A stretch of DNA of 64,000 bases from Chitinophaga solisilvae (GTDB lineage: Bacteria > Bacteroidota > Bacteroidia > Chitinophagales > Chitinophagaceae), in NCBI RefSeq assembly GCF_009928525.1, contig NZ_JAABOK010000020.1, positions 39,108 to 103,107 on the forward strand, written 5' to 3'. Every line of letters begins with the position of its first letter. The stretch's first letter is position 1. Of the stretch, positions 1 through 10,279 are shown one piece after another. A model generated the notes under the pieces. The model was not told where the DNA came from, searched no databases, and saw only the letters and a program-made list of their open reading frames with translations. A program made the translations under genes and the position numbers.

Positions 1-3000
1 GTTACCTTCTTCATCGAACTTAATCGGGAAGTTAACCTTCAGCGCCAGGCCGCTCAGGTCTGCAGAACCTTCTGCCAGCACCCACTCTTTATAATAGAGA
101 TTGATGGTAGTCAACCACAGATCAAGATCTACACTGATGCTTCCGGTCAGCCGGAAAATAGCCTTGGGATTCACGGTGATGTACGCCTGTACTTCTTTCA
201 GCTGCAATCCTTTTTCATTATTCCAGGTGGCATCTACCTTACCTCCGGCTTCTCCTTCAATACCAATACCTGCCTGGCCTCCGAGCGAGCCTTTGATCTG
301 TGCTATCAGCACTTCGGCGCCCAGCGAGGCCTTGATTTCCATATATGCTTCTGCAGATGCTTTGGAGCCTATATCTCCGTGAATATCTACCTGTGCATTT
401 TCTATTTCGTTGATATTGGTTTCCTGGAACCCGATAGATAATTCCTTTATCATCAATGGCTGCCAGTTGAACTTGAAATAAGCGCCACCACTGATTTCAA
501 AGAAGATGCTCACACCCGGCACACCTACGATCGGTATTTTGATGGATGGGAATTCTACAATCTTCCTGTTGATGTCTACCCCTTCCCCGAATGGTGATAC
601 GTTCTGTATACTGAACTTACCGGCTACCAGCAATTGTTTGTCCGGCGTAAACCTTGCGCTGATAGTGCCTTTACTGCCCTTGAACAGGTCTACGGTCAGT
701 TCTCCGTAACCGAATACAATAACCGCGCCTTCTGTAGGCTCTCCGGAGATCTTGCCCTTTTCATCCACATTACGGTTCGTAAGCCCAAGTTCCAGTTTAC
801 CATCGAAGCGGTCTTTCTTATAATCAATCAGGGCACGTACTTCGAAAATGCCTTTCTTGTAGGAGAAGCTGACGGAAGCTCCCAGCCCCGGTACTTTCGG
901 GAAGTCCGGCACGGCAGTTCCAGCCACGGCCATATCCAGCTCTTCTCCTTTTTTGGAGGAAATAGTCACGGTCACACTACCGCCCTTCAGTCCGGGCACC
1001 TCGCCCAGCGTGGTTTCTACCGTAATAATGAAGTCGCCGTCCTTGGAAATATTAGCGGCAATTTTCAGCGCTTTGATACCCGGTACGGTGAGGTTGGCAT
1101 TACCATTCACGGTAATCATGCCATTGGCATAGTCGAAGCTGACCTGCGCGTCTTTTACGCCCTTTACTTTATTGGCGCCGATTCTGGCGGAACCGCCGAA
1201 TGACCAGCCGCTTTCGCTGCTATAGCCTACGCGCATTTCACCATCGAACTTGGATTTATCGAAGATGAATTTACCGTTGATCGCGAAGCCTTTGGCATCA
1301 GAGCTGGCTCTCACCTCTCCTTCTCCCAGCTTGGGAATGTTGAAGTTGACATTACCTGCCAGGTTCAGTTTATTATCTTTTGTGCTGTAACTGATTTCCA
1401 GGGAGGCATTGGTGATGCCGAATATTTTCGGGAAGTTCTTCGTCAACACCGCCAGCGGTACATCTGCAGAGAAGCTGAGTTCTCCTGCGCCGATAGAAAA
1501 GTCTATCGTCATACCTTTGAACAGATCGATGCTTGGCTCAATTACCCCTGTCACTACCAATCCGCTTTCATCCAGGTCAATATCATTGATCGTAACAGGA
1601 CTCAGCCCTTCAAACTTGGTGAAGGTATTTTTCTTAAACGCTTTGGTGGTCTGAATGAAATAGGTGTTGAGCCTGCCGGGTATTTTCTTGAGTGTAAACT
1701 CCAGTTCGTCGCCGGCTTTCATTTTCTTTGTAAATTTCTTGTTCAGTTTAAATTTGATCAGGCCATCAGCATCTGTACCACGGATGGTATCCAGGTTATT
1801 GCTCTGCATATCCAATCCCTGATAGAAGTCTGCAAATGTCTGCGGAGCAGGATACTTTAATTTTTTAGAGGATCCCAGTTTATTGCTGACATAGATCATG
1901 GCCTCATCCGGGCTACCTTTGGCTTCATCCACTTCTTTCGCCGTCATGGGCTCCAGTTTCAGCAGTTGCTTACCAGCTTTGATTTCTTCAAAGCTCCAGC
2001 GGATATCTCCTTCCGGTATATTACCAAGGTCCTTGTTATCGATGGATGCATACTGCTGAAAATAGCTGCTCATCACATCTTCCACGCTGGGTATTTTGGT
2101 AAACAGGGTAGCCTGTTGTTTATTCAGGTCTGTAAACAGCTCCAGTGCAGCTTTCACACGTTTCTTCCGTTCTCCCTTAATCAGGTTACCGGATGCCATA
2201 TTGGCCTTGGCAGACAGGAGCTCATAGTTTTGCGGTGTATTTTCAGGCTGGTCAGCGCCCCCCAGCTGCATTTCCACGATATGATCCACCTGATGTGCCT
2301 TCGGTTTACCGTTTCGGTCCCACTTAGGATTGTAGCACAATTTGGCTATTTGTTCCGGTGTGCCTATTACATGGAAGGAGGCCTTGCCGGACAGTTTGAG
2401 GTAATAAATATCTCCTGACTTCGCTGCAAATCCCGGTTTCTTTTCCAGTTCCTGCACATGTCGGAATACGGCAGGATTCACGAAGGCAGCTACTGCCAGG
2501 TCCCAGCCTTTGGACTGTTTGGTATCCGGCCGGCCCTTGACGGAAAGCAACGGCAGTTTGAATTTAGCGGCATTTCTCTTCTTCAGCGCCGGCAGGGAGA
2601 TGGCAGGCATGTTCACCTGTTCATTGGTGAGTGCATATTGTTCATTGTTGCTTTTAACGGTGAAGGAATTATTATCAGCGCCTGGTGTTACATCTGCCAG
2701 GAGTATTTTATAGGATGGTGTAGCGCCTGCAGCCGGTGTAGCCTTCTGTATAGCCCATCCGGCCTTTTTACGGCCTACGCCGCCGGCCTGCTGCACTGTA
2801 TGTGTCAGCTCGTGCGCCAGCAGATGTTCACCAGCGGGTGTATCCGGTTTGTATTCGCCTTCATTAAAATAAATATCTTTTCCGTGTGTGAACGCGCGTG
2901 CATGGAGGTCATCACTCATCTGCGCTGCAGCGGCCCCGGTATGGATGCGTACATCGCTGAAATCATTTCCGAAGGAAGACTCCATTTTATCGCGGGTAGC

Positions 3001-3492
3001 TTCCGGTAATGGTTCTCCGCTGCCTTTGGAAGCATCCAGCTGGGATTCAACGCCGGATGGAGCTTCAGACGGATCGCCGGAACTTTTTGCCTGCAGCGGT
3101 GTTTCCATGGCGCCGGCAGCATGCGCGCTGTTCTGCTCCATCGCAGTCGGACTTTCAAAGGCGCGCTGTCGCTGTGCGGCCCGGAAGCCGTTGTGCAGCG
3201 GCTTTTTCTGAATGCCTTCATCATCGCCTCCCTGGGGTGCGCCGGCAGCGGCGGCGGGAGCTTCCTGTACCACTTTATCTGCCATGGCGTCTGCTTCCTG
3301 TTCGTACACATCATCGGCAGGATGTACTTTCAGCTTAGCCTGCACCGGGGAGGTACCGGTAAAAAACGGAGCGCCTGTATCTGATGCATGATCAAAACCT
3401 CCTGCTCCCGCCCTGGCAAAGAACGGATTGGCAGTAGCCGTACGTTGCGGCTGCCGGGCAATTGCAGGAGATTTCTGATCAGCAGATTTCAT
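1..3492 (-). CDS. Giant DUF4157 (eCIS core domain) protein, 3' end outside window
   Basis: The reading frame is open from the ATG at 3492 to the window edge, at least 1164 codons, so the C-terminus is not seen. Residues about 1-160 are low-complexity and rich in Ala, Gln and Pro. Residues about 165-241 are a DUF4157 domain, the domain commonly linked to eCIS loci, with an intact HELTH (HExxH) motif at 227-231. Residues about 390-440 contain V-D-H-I-V-E (VDH at 402-404) followed by LGG and an NYELL...N..SGN pattern that resembles an HNH/ENDO VII-like nuclease core. From about 600 on, the sequence is beta-rich with loosely repeated Gly-Lys-rich strands. It starts 6 bases after the VWA gene and is the last eCIS gene visible. 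It could be an effector or cargo, or a structural accessory. The position and DUF4157 domain favour cargo, but this is inference. The N-terminus has no signal peptide. Confidence 0.85.
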   Translation of the reverse strand, partial: MKSADQKSPAIARQPQRTATANPFFARAGAGGFDHASDTGAPFFTGTSPVQAKLKVHPADDVYEQEADAMADKVVQEAPAAAAGAPQGGDDEGIQKKPLHNGFRAAQRQRAFESPTAMEQNSAHAAGAMETPLQAKSSGDPSEAPSGVESQLDASKGSGEPLPEATRDKMESSFGNDFSDVRIHTGAAAAQMSDDLHARAFTHGKDIYFNEGEYKPDTPAGEHLLAHELTHTVQQAGGVGRKKAGWAIQKATPAAGATPSYKILLADVTPGADNNSFTVKSNNEQYALTNEQVNMPAISLPALKKRNAAKFKLPLLSVKGRPDTKQSKGWDLAVAAFVNPAVFRHVQELEKKPGFAAKSGDIYYLKLSGKASFHVIGTPEQIAKLCYNPKWDRNGKPKAHQVDHIVEMQLGGADQPENTPQNYELLSAKANMASGNLIKGERKKRVKAALELFTDLNKQQATLFTKIPSVEDVMSSYFQQYASIDNKDLGNIPEGDIRWSFEEIKAGKQLLKLEPMTAKEVDEAKGSPDEAMIYVSNKLGSSKKLKYPAPQTFADFYQGLDMQSNNLDTIRGTDADGLIKFKLNKKFTKKMKAGDELEFTLKKIPGRLNTYFIQTTKAFKKNTFTKFEGLSPVTINDIDLDESGLVVTGVIEPSIDLFKGMTIDFSIGAGELSFSADVPLAVLTKNFPKIFGITNASLEISYSTKDNKLNLAGNVNFNIPKLGEGEVRASSDAKGFAINGKFIFDKSKFDGEMRVGYSSESGWSFGGSARIGANKVKGVKDAQVSFDYANGMITVNGNANLTVPGIKALKIAANISKDGDFIITVETTLGEVPGLKGGSVTVTISSKKGEELDMAVAGTAVPDFPKVPGLGASVSFSYKKGIFEVRALIDYKKDRFDGKLELGLTNRNVDEKGKISGEPTEGAVIVFGYGELTVDLFKGSKGTISARFTPDKQLLVAGKFSIQNVSPFGEGVDINRKIVEFPSIKIPIVGVPGVSIFFEISGGAYFKFNWQPLMIKELSIGFQETNINEIENAQVDIHGDIGSKASAEAYMEIKASLGAEVLIAQIKGSLGGQAGIGIEGEAGGKVDATWNNEKGLQLKEVQAYITVNPKAIFRLTGSISVDLDLWLTTINLYYKEWVLAEGSADLSGLALKVNFPIKFDEEGN

Positions 3493-3498
3493 ATTTTC

Positions 3499-5772
3499 TT
3501 ATTTCTTCTTTTTAAATATCAGCCACAGGAGGATAATCAATGCAGCGATGATGACCCATACCAGCCATACAGGCAGGCCGTGCGCAATCAGCCAGCATTT
3601 TATCTTTTCCCAGAAATTTGTATGATTGCTGTAACAGTTCAGCTGGCTGGCATCGCCATCCAGGATTTTCACATCCCCGATGCTGATCGTACCTTTACCT
3701 TCCAGCTTACCATCGATGGTAATCACATAGGTACCGTCACCCTTGTCCACTACATTGTTGACTTTAGCGCCGGGGAAGTTCACGTGAATACTTCCTGCCC
3801 AGCCCGGACCCCAGTATAATCCGTTGCCTGCGCGGGGCCTGATGGTGATAACCGTCTGACCGGCGCCGTTTACGACTACGGAAACGCCTGACTGTGACAG
3901 GTCTACATCTTTCTGCGCCACGTTGTAGTTACCGGATTCATAGCGCATAATTTTACTTACGATGGAATCATCTGCCTGTACATAGAACAACACCTGGTAG
4001 TTACCGGATACTTGCAGTTTGGGGAAGCTGCCTGTATATGTACCGGATGTACCATCGTAGGTCAGGGTGATTTCACTTACCTTATCTGCGAGCTTTGCTG
4101 CGATGGCAGTATCACGCAGCAGTTCTGCCAGCTTCTGTGCAGATGGGGAACCGGGATCGGTAGTATCAGGATTGTTGTATTCACCGCCCGCAGTGGCCAG
4201 GAAGTTACCGATATCTACGCCGGGAGCCAGCTGTACGGCCTTTACTACTGCATTCTTTACATCCACGCCTGCGCGGGTGAGCCTTACACTCGGACGAACT
4301 ACATCTCCTACATGTTTCGCTTTATCCCCGAGAGAATAATCGAGATGAACGAGGTGATCGTCTACCGTAAAGGACAGGTAATAAGCAGGCGCTTTAGCGG
4401 TGCCGCCATCAAACGAAGAATGAGTAGCGCTGTTATATCCGCCCTGTTGTCCGACTACTGTCCAGACGCCTTCCGGTTTTATATCTGCCCGTTCTGAAAT
4501 CGGGAAGTCTACCACCAGCGTACGGAATCCGATGCCTGAAAACTGGCGTGCATACGGCAGTACATCCAGGCTATCAATTTTCAGCGATTCGATACCATCT
4601 TCATAGGAAGGAGAAGATACCAGGGTGATAAACACTTTGCTGATTCCTTTATTGACAGTGAATTTTTCCTTGAACTTCCATACATAACCGTCACGGGTAT
4701 ATTTATTTCTTCTCACGTCCACGAACTGCGGGCTGGATTCCTTCTTGATCCTGTTAACCATGGCATCAAATGCTTCCACCATTTTGGTGATGTCGTTGGC
4801 GCCGATTGTTTTCAGGGTGAGGAAGCGGTCCGTCTGGTGTTCGGCGATGGCTTCCAGCATATTCAGATAGCCTTCCGCGTTACCCAGACCGATGGTGTAG
4901 GTAGTGATTCTGCCGCTGTCATTCAGGTTTTTCTTTCCAACGGTCACCTGCGGGCTGTCTGACCTTACGAGGTCGCCGTCATTCTGTTCTCCATCGCTGA
5001 AGACGAACATAATTTTGCTGTGGTCGTCTTTATTCTTCAGCATTTCAGCTGCAGCAGCCATACCATCGCCGAGAGCTGTGCTACTGCCGGGATTATGACT
5101 GGCTACTTCCGTCTGAATCGCGAGTGCATTTACCGGTAGAGATACCAGTCCTCCATTAAATGGTGCGTTAGGTTTAAACACTGTATTTTCAAAGTAGCGG
5201 TAGCCAATAGAATCTTTATCAGTACAGAATTCCTTTAACTTGGCAGCGAGCAGGCCCACGCCTGTTATCAGACCTTTCCAGCGGGAGGAGTCTACCACGG
5301 ATGGCCACGAGCCGTTAACATTACCGGACATACTGCCGGAGCGGTCCAGTACCAGGGCAATATCAATGGTATTACGTACAACGATTTTCACTTTCTGTTC
5401 GATAGCCGATTCAGCGCCTATGGTTACACCTACGCTGAAAGTAGCCGTATAGGCGGTATTGGTATTGATGGTCATGAGGCCCTGTGTATCGTCCGTGAAT
5501 ACCGGGAAAGTGCAGGGTCGCGCTGGCGCCGTAGGGCAACCCTTGGCGGTGATGTACCATGATTGGGCGCCCGCAGGTGCGCCCGCACCGGGATCAAAAT
5601 CCACTATCTTATCACCCTGTCCCTTTACCAGGTACAGCGTAATGTATTCGCCTTCTGTTACAAATCCGTCGGGTTTATTAACAGGAAAATCTGCTCTTGC
5701 CGTCGTTGACAACAAAAGCAGCCATACAATGGATGCCATCATGCATCGAAACAGATGAATTGTTTTTTTCAT
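3499..5772 (-). CDS. Exported, membrane-anchored von Willebrand factor A domain protein
   Basis: 757 aa. An N-terminal signal peptide (KKTIHLFRC... to TTARA, about residues 1-27) and one C-terminal transmembrane helix (about 730-752), followed by KKKK, make this a protein exported across the inner membrane and held there by its tail. The VWA domain starts near residue 135 and keeps the MIDAS set: D143-x-S-G-S, the T in GSSTALGDG and the D in FSDGEQND. The rest is probably beta-sandwich. It lies between the tape-measure gene (31 bases away) and the DUF4157 gene (6 bases) in the eCIS operon. A secreted metal-dependent adhesion module is odd among cytoplasmically assembled particle genes. It may help anchor or release the particle, or bind a target, but no function can be read directly. 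Confidence 0.85.
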   Translation of the reverse strand: MKKTIHLFRCMMASIVWLLLLSTTARADFPVNKPDGFVTEGEYITLYLVKGQGDKIVDFDPGAGAPAGAQSWYITAKGCPTAPARPCTFPVFTDDTQGLMTINTNTAYTATFSVGVTIGAESAIEQKVKIVVRNTIDIALVLDRSGSMSGNVNGSWPSVVDSSRWKGLITGVGLLAAKLKEFCTDKDSIGYRYFENTVFKPNAPFNGGLVSLPVNALAIQTEVASHNPGSSTALGDGMAAAAEMLKNKDDHSKIMFVFSDGEQNDGDLVRSDSPQVTVGKKNLNDSGRITTYTIGLGNAEGYLNMLEAIAEHQTDRFLTLKTIGANDITKMVEAFDAMVNRIKKESSPQFVDVRRNKYTRDGYVWKFKEKFTVNKGISKVFITLVSSPSYEDGIESLKIDSLDVLPYARQFSGIGFRTLVVDFPISERADIKPEGVWTVVGQQGGYNSATHSSFDGGTAKAPAYYLSFTVDDHLVHLDYSLGDKAKHVGDVVRPSVRLTRAGVDVKNAVVKAVQLAPGVDIGNFLATAGGEYNNPDTTDPGSPSAQKLAELLRDTAIAAKLADKVSEITLTYDGTSGTYTGSFPKLQVSGNYQVLFYVQADDSIVSKIMRYESGNYNVAQKDVDLSQSGVSVVVNGAGQTVITIRPRAGNGLYWGPGWAGSIHVNFPGAKVNNVVDKGDGTYVITIDGKLEGKGTISIGDVKILDGDASQLNCYSNHTNFWEKIKCWLIAHGLPVWLVWVIIAALIILLWLIFKKKK

Positions 5773-5803
5773 GATTCTTATTTTTGAGGTTATTTGTTCA
5801 GCT

Positions 5804-7426
5804 TCAAATGATGCCCGGCCATTCTGTTCGCAGGAGCCACGGCATCCAGGGATGTTGTATCATGCCGATACCCCAGGGCAGTTTCTCCAGTAACAGGTCG
5901 ATAGCCTGTGCTTCTGTCAGCAGCAGCCATTCTCCGTTTTTGCCGGTCAGCTTTCCGTTGCGCAGCAGGAAACCTTCTCTCAGCCCGTCTTCGGTTGTAT
6001 TACCGATAGCCTGCCAGTAGCTGATGGCTGCCCGCAACATCGCCAACCCTTCCTCCAGCTCCGTTTCCGTCAGTATTATTTCAGGTATAATGGCAGCAGG
6101 CGGCAGACCGCATAATATCTTTGCCATAGTCAGTTCCCAATCAGGTGTACAGGGTTTCGCATTCGCAAGAAAAGCAGTCAGCATCACTGCCCGCCATTGC
6201 TGTGCCGCACTGCGAAACTGCCCGTCTGCCGTATATTCCAGCGCCTCGAACAAGGCAGGCAGAAAGGCTGCAACAATAACCAGACCTGCATCCGGAATAT
6301 ATACCGCCGCTGTTTCATCCGGCGTGTATTCAAGACCGTTATCATCACCTGGTACCGGTGTTATTTCCGGAGCAAGCGGACTTTCCGCTGCAGCATGAGG
6401 CACCGGTTCATTATTCGTGTATTCCATTACGTTATCATTTACATTTTCCCGTTGCTGCAGGAGTATCGCCAGGGACTGCTCAGAGAGCCGGGACAGCAGC
6501 TGTTTTACAGCATTGTCCTGAAGTCCGGATAATACGGCCGGCCCTTTAACAGCGGCCACCTGCAGCGCCTGTACCAGCGACACTACCGGTAACGGGCAAA
6601 CCAGGGATGTCTGCCCGTTCATACCGGTGTGCATGATGAGTATCCAGGCGGACAACTGTTCTATCCAGTGTTCGCCGGGAAACTGACGGATCAGCAAATC
6701 CAGCAGCTGTACCAATCGTGGTGATAATGAGGGAAAAGAAAATTCATTTATCAGCAGTTGCTGCCACATCAGACGTATGGCTGCATCTGAAGCCCGCAAC
6801 CGGTGTATCAGGCTGCCCAGTAAAACAGACAGCTGTATATCCGTTTCAGATAATACTGCTGCGGCAGTAGTGATCTTTGTAATAAATTCCGGTGTAAAAA
6901 CAGTTGTCAGTCTGCGTACCGCCGGCGCAGTAGTCAGCACCTCCCGGATGATCCGGATAATACTGGTACGATGCGGACCTTCCAGCGCCTGCAGCAGTAC
7001 TTCTTCCCACCACGATACTGAGGGAACCGGTAATGCATGCCAGGGCAGTGTTCCGGTTTGGAGATACAGGCTCCAGCTTTGCCAGTGGCGCATGGCCGGG
7101 GAAGTACGCATTACATTTTCATCGCCGGGCGCCTGGCCATATGGCTGTGCCGGCAACAGATCCTGCAGGGCTTTCAGCAGCAGGGCCACCAGCCTGTCTG
7201 CCAGCAGGTGTTGTTCTTCTTCCCACCTGATAACACCCATGTCTACTTCCACCTTCTGCAGGGTAATCATTTCTTCTTCTCCCGCCAGCCGGTCCAGATT
7301 ATCAGATAAAAGTGGCAGGGCACTACGGGAAAGCATATCCGAAAATTTTTCTGCTACGGCATGAAAGGCACTGCTGTCGGACAACGACAGTTCTACAAAT
7401 TGCTGATGAATCAGATGCCTGTTCAT
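5804..7426 (-). CDS. Contractile injection system tape-measure-family protein (Afp14-like)
   Basis: 540 aa. The N-terminus (HLIHQQFVELSLSD, then a segment with EEEMITLQKVEVDMG) matches the family annotated as contractile injection system tape measure protein, which occurs next to eCIS baseplate genes in Bacteroidota. The body is helical and rich in Leu, Ala and Gln, with an acidic, Pro-rich linker at about residues 340-370. In AFP the equivalent protein sets the length of the tube and sheath. It begins 12 bases after the end of the Afp12-like gene, consistent with one transcript. Family membership is fairly sure. The ruler role is from the family and is not visible in the sequence. Confidence 0.8.
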   Translation of the reverse strand: MNRHLIHQQFVELSLSDSSAFHAVAEKFSDMLSRSALPLLSDNLDRLAGEEEMITLQKVEVDMGVIRWEEEQHLLADRLVALLLKALQDLLPAQPYGQAPGDENVMRTSPAMRHWQSWSLYLQTGTLPWHALPVPSVSWWEEVLLQALEGPHRTSIIRIIREVLTTAPAVRRLTTVFTPEFITKITTAAAVLSETDIQLSVLLGSLIHRLRASDAAIRLMWQQLLINEFSFPSLSPRLVQLLDLLIRQFPGEHWIEQLSAWILIMHTGMNGQTSLVCPLPVVSLVQALQVAAVKGPAVLSGLQDNAVKQLLSRLSEQSLAILLQQRENVNDNVMEYTNNEPVPHAAAESPLAPEITPVPGDDNGLEYTPDETAAVYIPDAGLVIVAAFLPALFEALEYTADGQFRSAAQQWRAVMLTAFLANAKPCTPDWELTMAKILCGLPPAAIIPEIILTETELEEGLAMLRAAISYWQAIGNTTEDGLREGFLLRNGKLTGKNGEWLLLTEAQAIDLLLEKLPWGIGMIQHPWMPWLLRTEWPGII

Positions 7427-7438
7427 ATTTCACTGGTT

Positions 7439-10279
7439 TTAATATTCGCCGCGCAGCCGCAACATATCATGAATACTGTTGACAATACGCACCATTCCTT
7501 TTTTGGCACTCTGGATGTTTACCTCTGTAGCGGCTGGATTACTGACAGTGCTGACCCAGCTCTGGTATGCCTCTTCGAATTCAAACATTTTGAAGATATT
7601 CAGCCAGACTACGCGTACCTGCAACCAGGCAGGCAGTTCTTTGCGGATGACGGCAGCAGCTACTTCCTGGTAACCGGGGTCACCGAAACGCGGACCGGCG
7701 CCGGGTAATACGGCCATCACCTGCGAGGAGTACATATCTTCGTTAAAGCCTTCTGCGATAGCGCCGTTCACCTGCGGGATGGTAAGCAGCTCATCCTGCA
7801 GACCACCGGTAACATATACCTGCGGACGCAGCAGCAGCATTTCCACCAGGTGCATACCTTCAAGCGGCAACCACTGCGCCGCCAGATAGGCAGCCAGCGC
7901 TGTAGCCGCGGCGAGTGCCGCCGCTGGCGAAACAAACAGCACATTATTGGAAACTGCTATCAGCTGCTGTTCATCATTCAATAATACGTAAGAGTAGGCG
8001 CCCGCCTTCTCCTGAATCTGATAGTTCCCGATGTTTCCTCCCCACTGGATAACAGCTGTGGCGGCATCTTCCGCTTCATATCTGAAAGCATAATTGTTAT
8101 TAGGACTGTTCACTACCTGTAAAGGATTACCATTGTTTACAGTAAACCCGAACGGGCCTCCGCCGGTAATGGAAAAAGGTCCGGCAGGGCTGTTCGGATT
8201 TTTCCAGCGGCGTTTACTGAGATTATCCGGGAGATGTAACAGGTGTACCAGCTTCTGCTGAACAGTAGCGGTATTGGTTGAATTCCAGGAAACCTTTGAG
8301 TAGTCAAAAGCCTGTAACCTGGCTGTAGCAAGAGCAGGCAAGCTGATAAGAAAATTATACTTGGCGGTATTCAGCGCTGCGCCAGTGAGGTTATTCCAGC
8401 TGCCATAATAGCGGAAATCCTCTCCCAGTCTTGCCAGCAGATGATCCAGCATCAGGCTTCGGCGCAGCTGGTTTTCCTTGTTGTCTGTCAGCAATGCAGT
8501 ATCGTATCCGGCTTTCAGGTAGCTGTCATAAAAAGGCAGCGCCTGGCGGAGATTCACCGGAAATCTTGTTTCTGTGCCAACATTGGCTACAGACAGCAGT
8601 TGCATGCTATGCTGCCATTGCGATTGCATATTGGCAAGCAGTTGTTCGAAGAAGAAAAGGTATCCCCGCATCTGGGTGTTGACAGCTGTTTTCTCCTGGA
8701 GAGACAACTGGTAGCAGTCCGGCAGCTCATATTGCACCGGGTAGTACGCAGGAATCAGGGGAATCTGCACCGCATCGGCCCCTGTATCTGCCGGAGGCAA
8801 TGCAGCGGGTAGTGCAGCAGGTGTATTCTTAAGAACATTGAAGCGGTTGAATACATCGCTGATGCTGAAAGATTTCATTACACCACGTTGTCTGACGGTT
8901 ATAGCAGATTTGAAAATGTTGAGCCTGGGGCGCCAGGAAATGTCTTCCAGCAGCCGCAGGCAGTTTTCTTCACTGTTACCGGCAATTTTATTATTGATAT
9001 AGCTCTGTAAGGAGAGGTTGAAAATAGCGATGATATTGGGATTACGGACCTGCTGTTTTCCTTCCAGCATGATATGCAGAATATCGGACAGGAACAGGCA
9101 GCAGCTGGGTGATTGCAGCAGTTGCCTGTCAGAAAGATACCCGTGCAACAGCTCAGGGCCTTCAAAGCTGTCAGCTAAATTTTGCGGGTCCGGAGTTTCG
9201 AAGAGAATGACCGGGCTGATAAATTTATCTACCACATAAAAAATCTCTGCCAGTACTGGTTCGATCTCTATCCCTGGTGTCAGCTCCAGATCGCACTGAA
9301 GACCTATTTCAATAATTTTTACGGCGCTGAGCTGGAAGAAATCTTCCGCGAGGTTACGGTGTGCCAGCAATAACTTCCGGATATTCAGGGAAAGTGTCCA
9401 TGCCTGGTTAATGATTTTATTGTACACCGGTACAGGTCCTGCGATCTTATCTTTCAGGTAATTTCCGAATTCTGTTTCCACATTCGCGCGTTCCAGCCCG
9501 GTGGCCATTTCGGTATTGATGCGGAGTATAACGTTTACGGTTACACTGGGACCTCCAAGGTCAATTTTCAGTGTGGCAAAATATACACCGGGAGCAGCAA
9601 CATCCGGCACCAGACCGGTAGTGAGGGTAATATTCGTAATCGCCAGGATACTTCTGAAAGCGATTGCTTCCACATCAGTGGAATCCCAGGTAAAGGAAAA
9701 GATCAGGTCGGCCCAGTAGGTTTTCTGTGTACCGTTAGGAAGGTTCAGCGTACGGGGAATAGAGAGGATATTGCCGTTGAGTTCTCCCAGGTTTTTATCC
9801 GGCGCCCATTGCAGCAAAGCGTTATAGATACCCCGTATGTTGATGGATTTGCCGGCAGTATAGTTGTAAACATTATTCTTCAGAAACAGCGGAGGTACGT
9901 TACCGTTAGTCAGCGGTGTCAGCCAGGCATTACTGACGGTATCCTGGTCAACCAGAAATTTCTTCCAGTCCAGCAGGGTTACCGGCGCATTGAAGAGTAT
10001 ATCCTGCGGCTGGAAAAAATCCGTCTGTAGTGCGTCTTTTTCCCGCAGCAGCTGCAGCAGTTCTGACACGGAGAGGTTGCTGAAATGCAATTGTTCCGTG
10101 AGCGCGTAACAGAGTGCTTCCAGGGTGGTGATGCCCGGATCGTGTTCATTATGGTCCGTCCATCGCCTTCCGGAGTAGCCGGTAATCATTTCCATGGCGG
10201 CGGCGCGCAGGGAGCTGTAATCGGTATCTCCGGCCACTGCTTCAACAGGCTTGATAAATGGAGGGATCAGCTGATTCAT
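7439..10279 (-). CDS. eCIS baseplate wedge protein (Afp12-like)
   Basis: 946 aa, cytoplasmic with no signal peptide. The first 80 residues contain DHNEHDPGITTLEALCYALT, a signature of large baseplate proteins of eCIS and contractile-tail systems (Afp12 class, baseplate J-like N-terminus). It would assemble with the Afp11-type protein into the wedges around the spike. Its ATG overlaps the stop of the preceding 67-aa gene by four bases (ATGA), a sign of translational coupling. The length is usual for the class. The middle part (about 500-750) includes a long helical stretch followed by a Gly- and Asn-rich beta segment of unknown role. Confidence 0.83.
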   Translation of the reverse strand: MNQLIPPFIKPVEAVAGDTDYSSLRAAAMEMITGYSGRRWTDHNEHDPGITTLEALCYALTEQLHFSNLSVSELLQLLREKDALQTDFFQPQDILFNAPVTLLDWKKFLVDQDTVSNAWLTPLTNGNVPPLFLKNNVYNYTAGKSINIRGIYNALLQWAPDKNLGELNGNILSIPRTLNLPNGTQKTYWADLIFSFTWDSTDVEAIAFRSILAITNITLTTGLVPDVAAPGVYFATLKIDLGGPSVTVNVILRINTEMATGLERANVETEFGNYLKDKIAGPVPVYNKIINQAWTLSLNIRKLLLAHRNLAEDFFQLSAVKIIEIGLQCDLELTPGIEIEPVLAEIFYVVDKFISPVILFETPDPQNLADSFEGPELLHGYLSDRQLLQSPSCCLFLSDILHIMLEGKQQVRNPNIIAIFNLSLQSYINNKIAGNSEENCLRLLEDISWRPRLNIFKSAITVRQRGVMKSFSISDVFNRFNVLKNTPAALPAALPPADTGADAVQIPLIPAYYPVQYELPDCYQLSLQEKTAVNTQMRGYLFFFEQLLANMQSQWQHSMQLLSVANVGTETRFPVNLRQALPFYDSYLKAGYDTALLTDNKENQLRRSLMLDHLLARLGEDFRYYGSWNNLTGAALNTAKYNFLISLPALATARLQAFDYSKVSWNSTNTATVQQKLVHLLHLPDNLSKRRWKNPNSPAGPFSITGGGPFGFTVNNGNPLQVVNSPNNNYAFRYEAEDAATAVIQWGGNIGNYQIQEKAGAYSYVLLNDEQQLIAVSNNVLFVSPAAALAAATALAAYLAAQWLPLEGMHLVEMLLLRPQVYVTGGLQDELLTIPQVNGAIAEGFNEDMYSSQVMAVLPGAGPRFGDPGYQEVAAAVIRKELPAWLQVRVVWLNIFKMFEFEEAYQSWVSTVSNPAATEVNIQSAKKGMVRIVNSIHDMLRLRGEY

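Noticed and set aside
634..1203. 189-codon plus-strand frame opposite the DUF4157 gene
   Set aside because: The minus strand is open across the entire first 3492 bases with protein-like content, and the plus frame looks like an antisense shadow.
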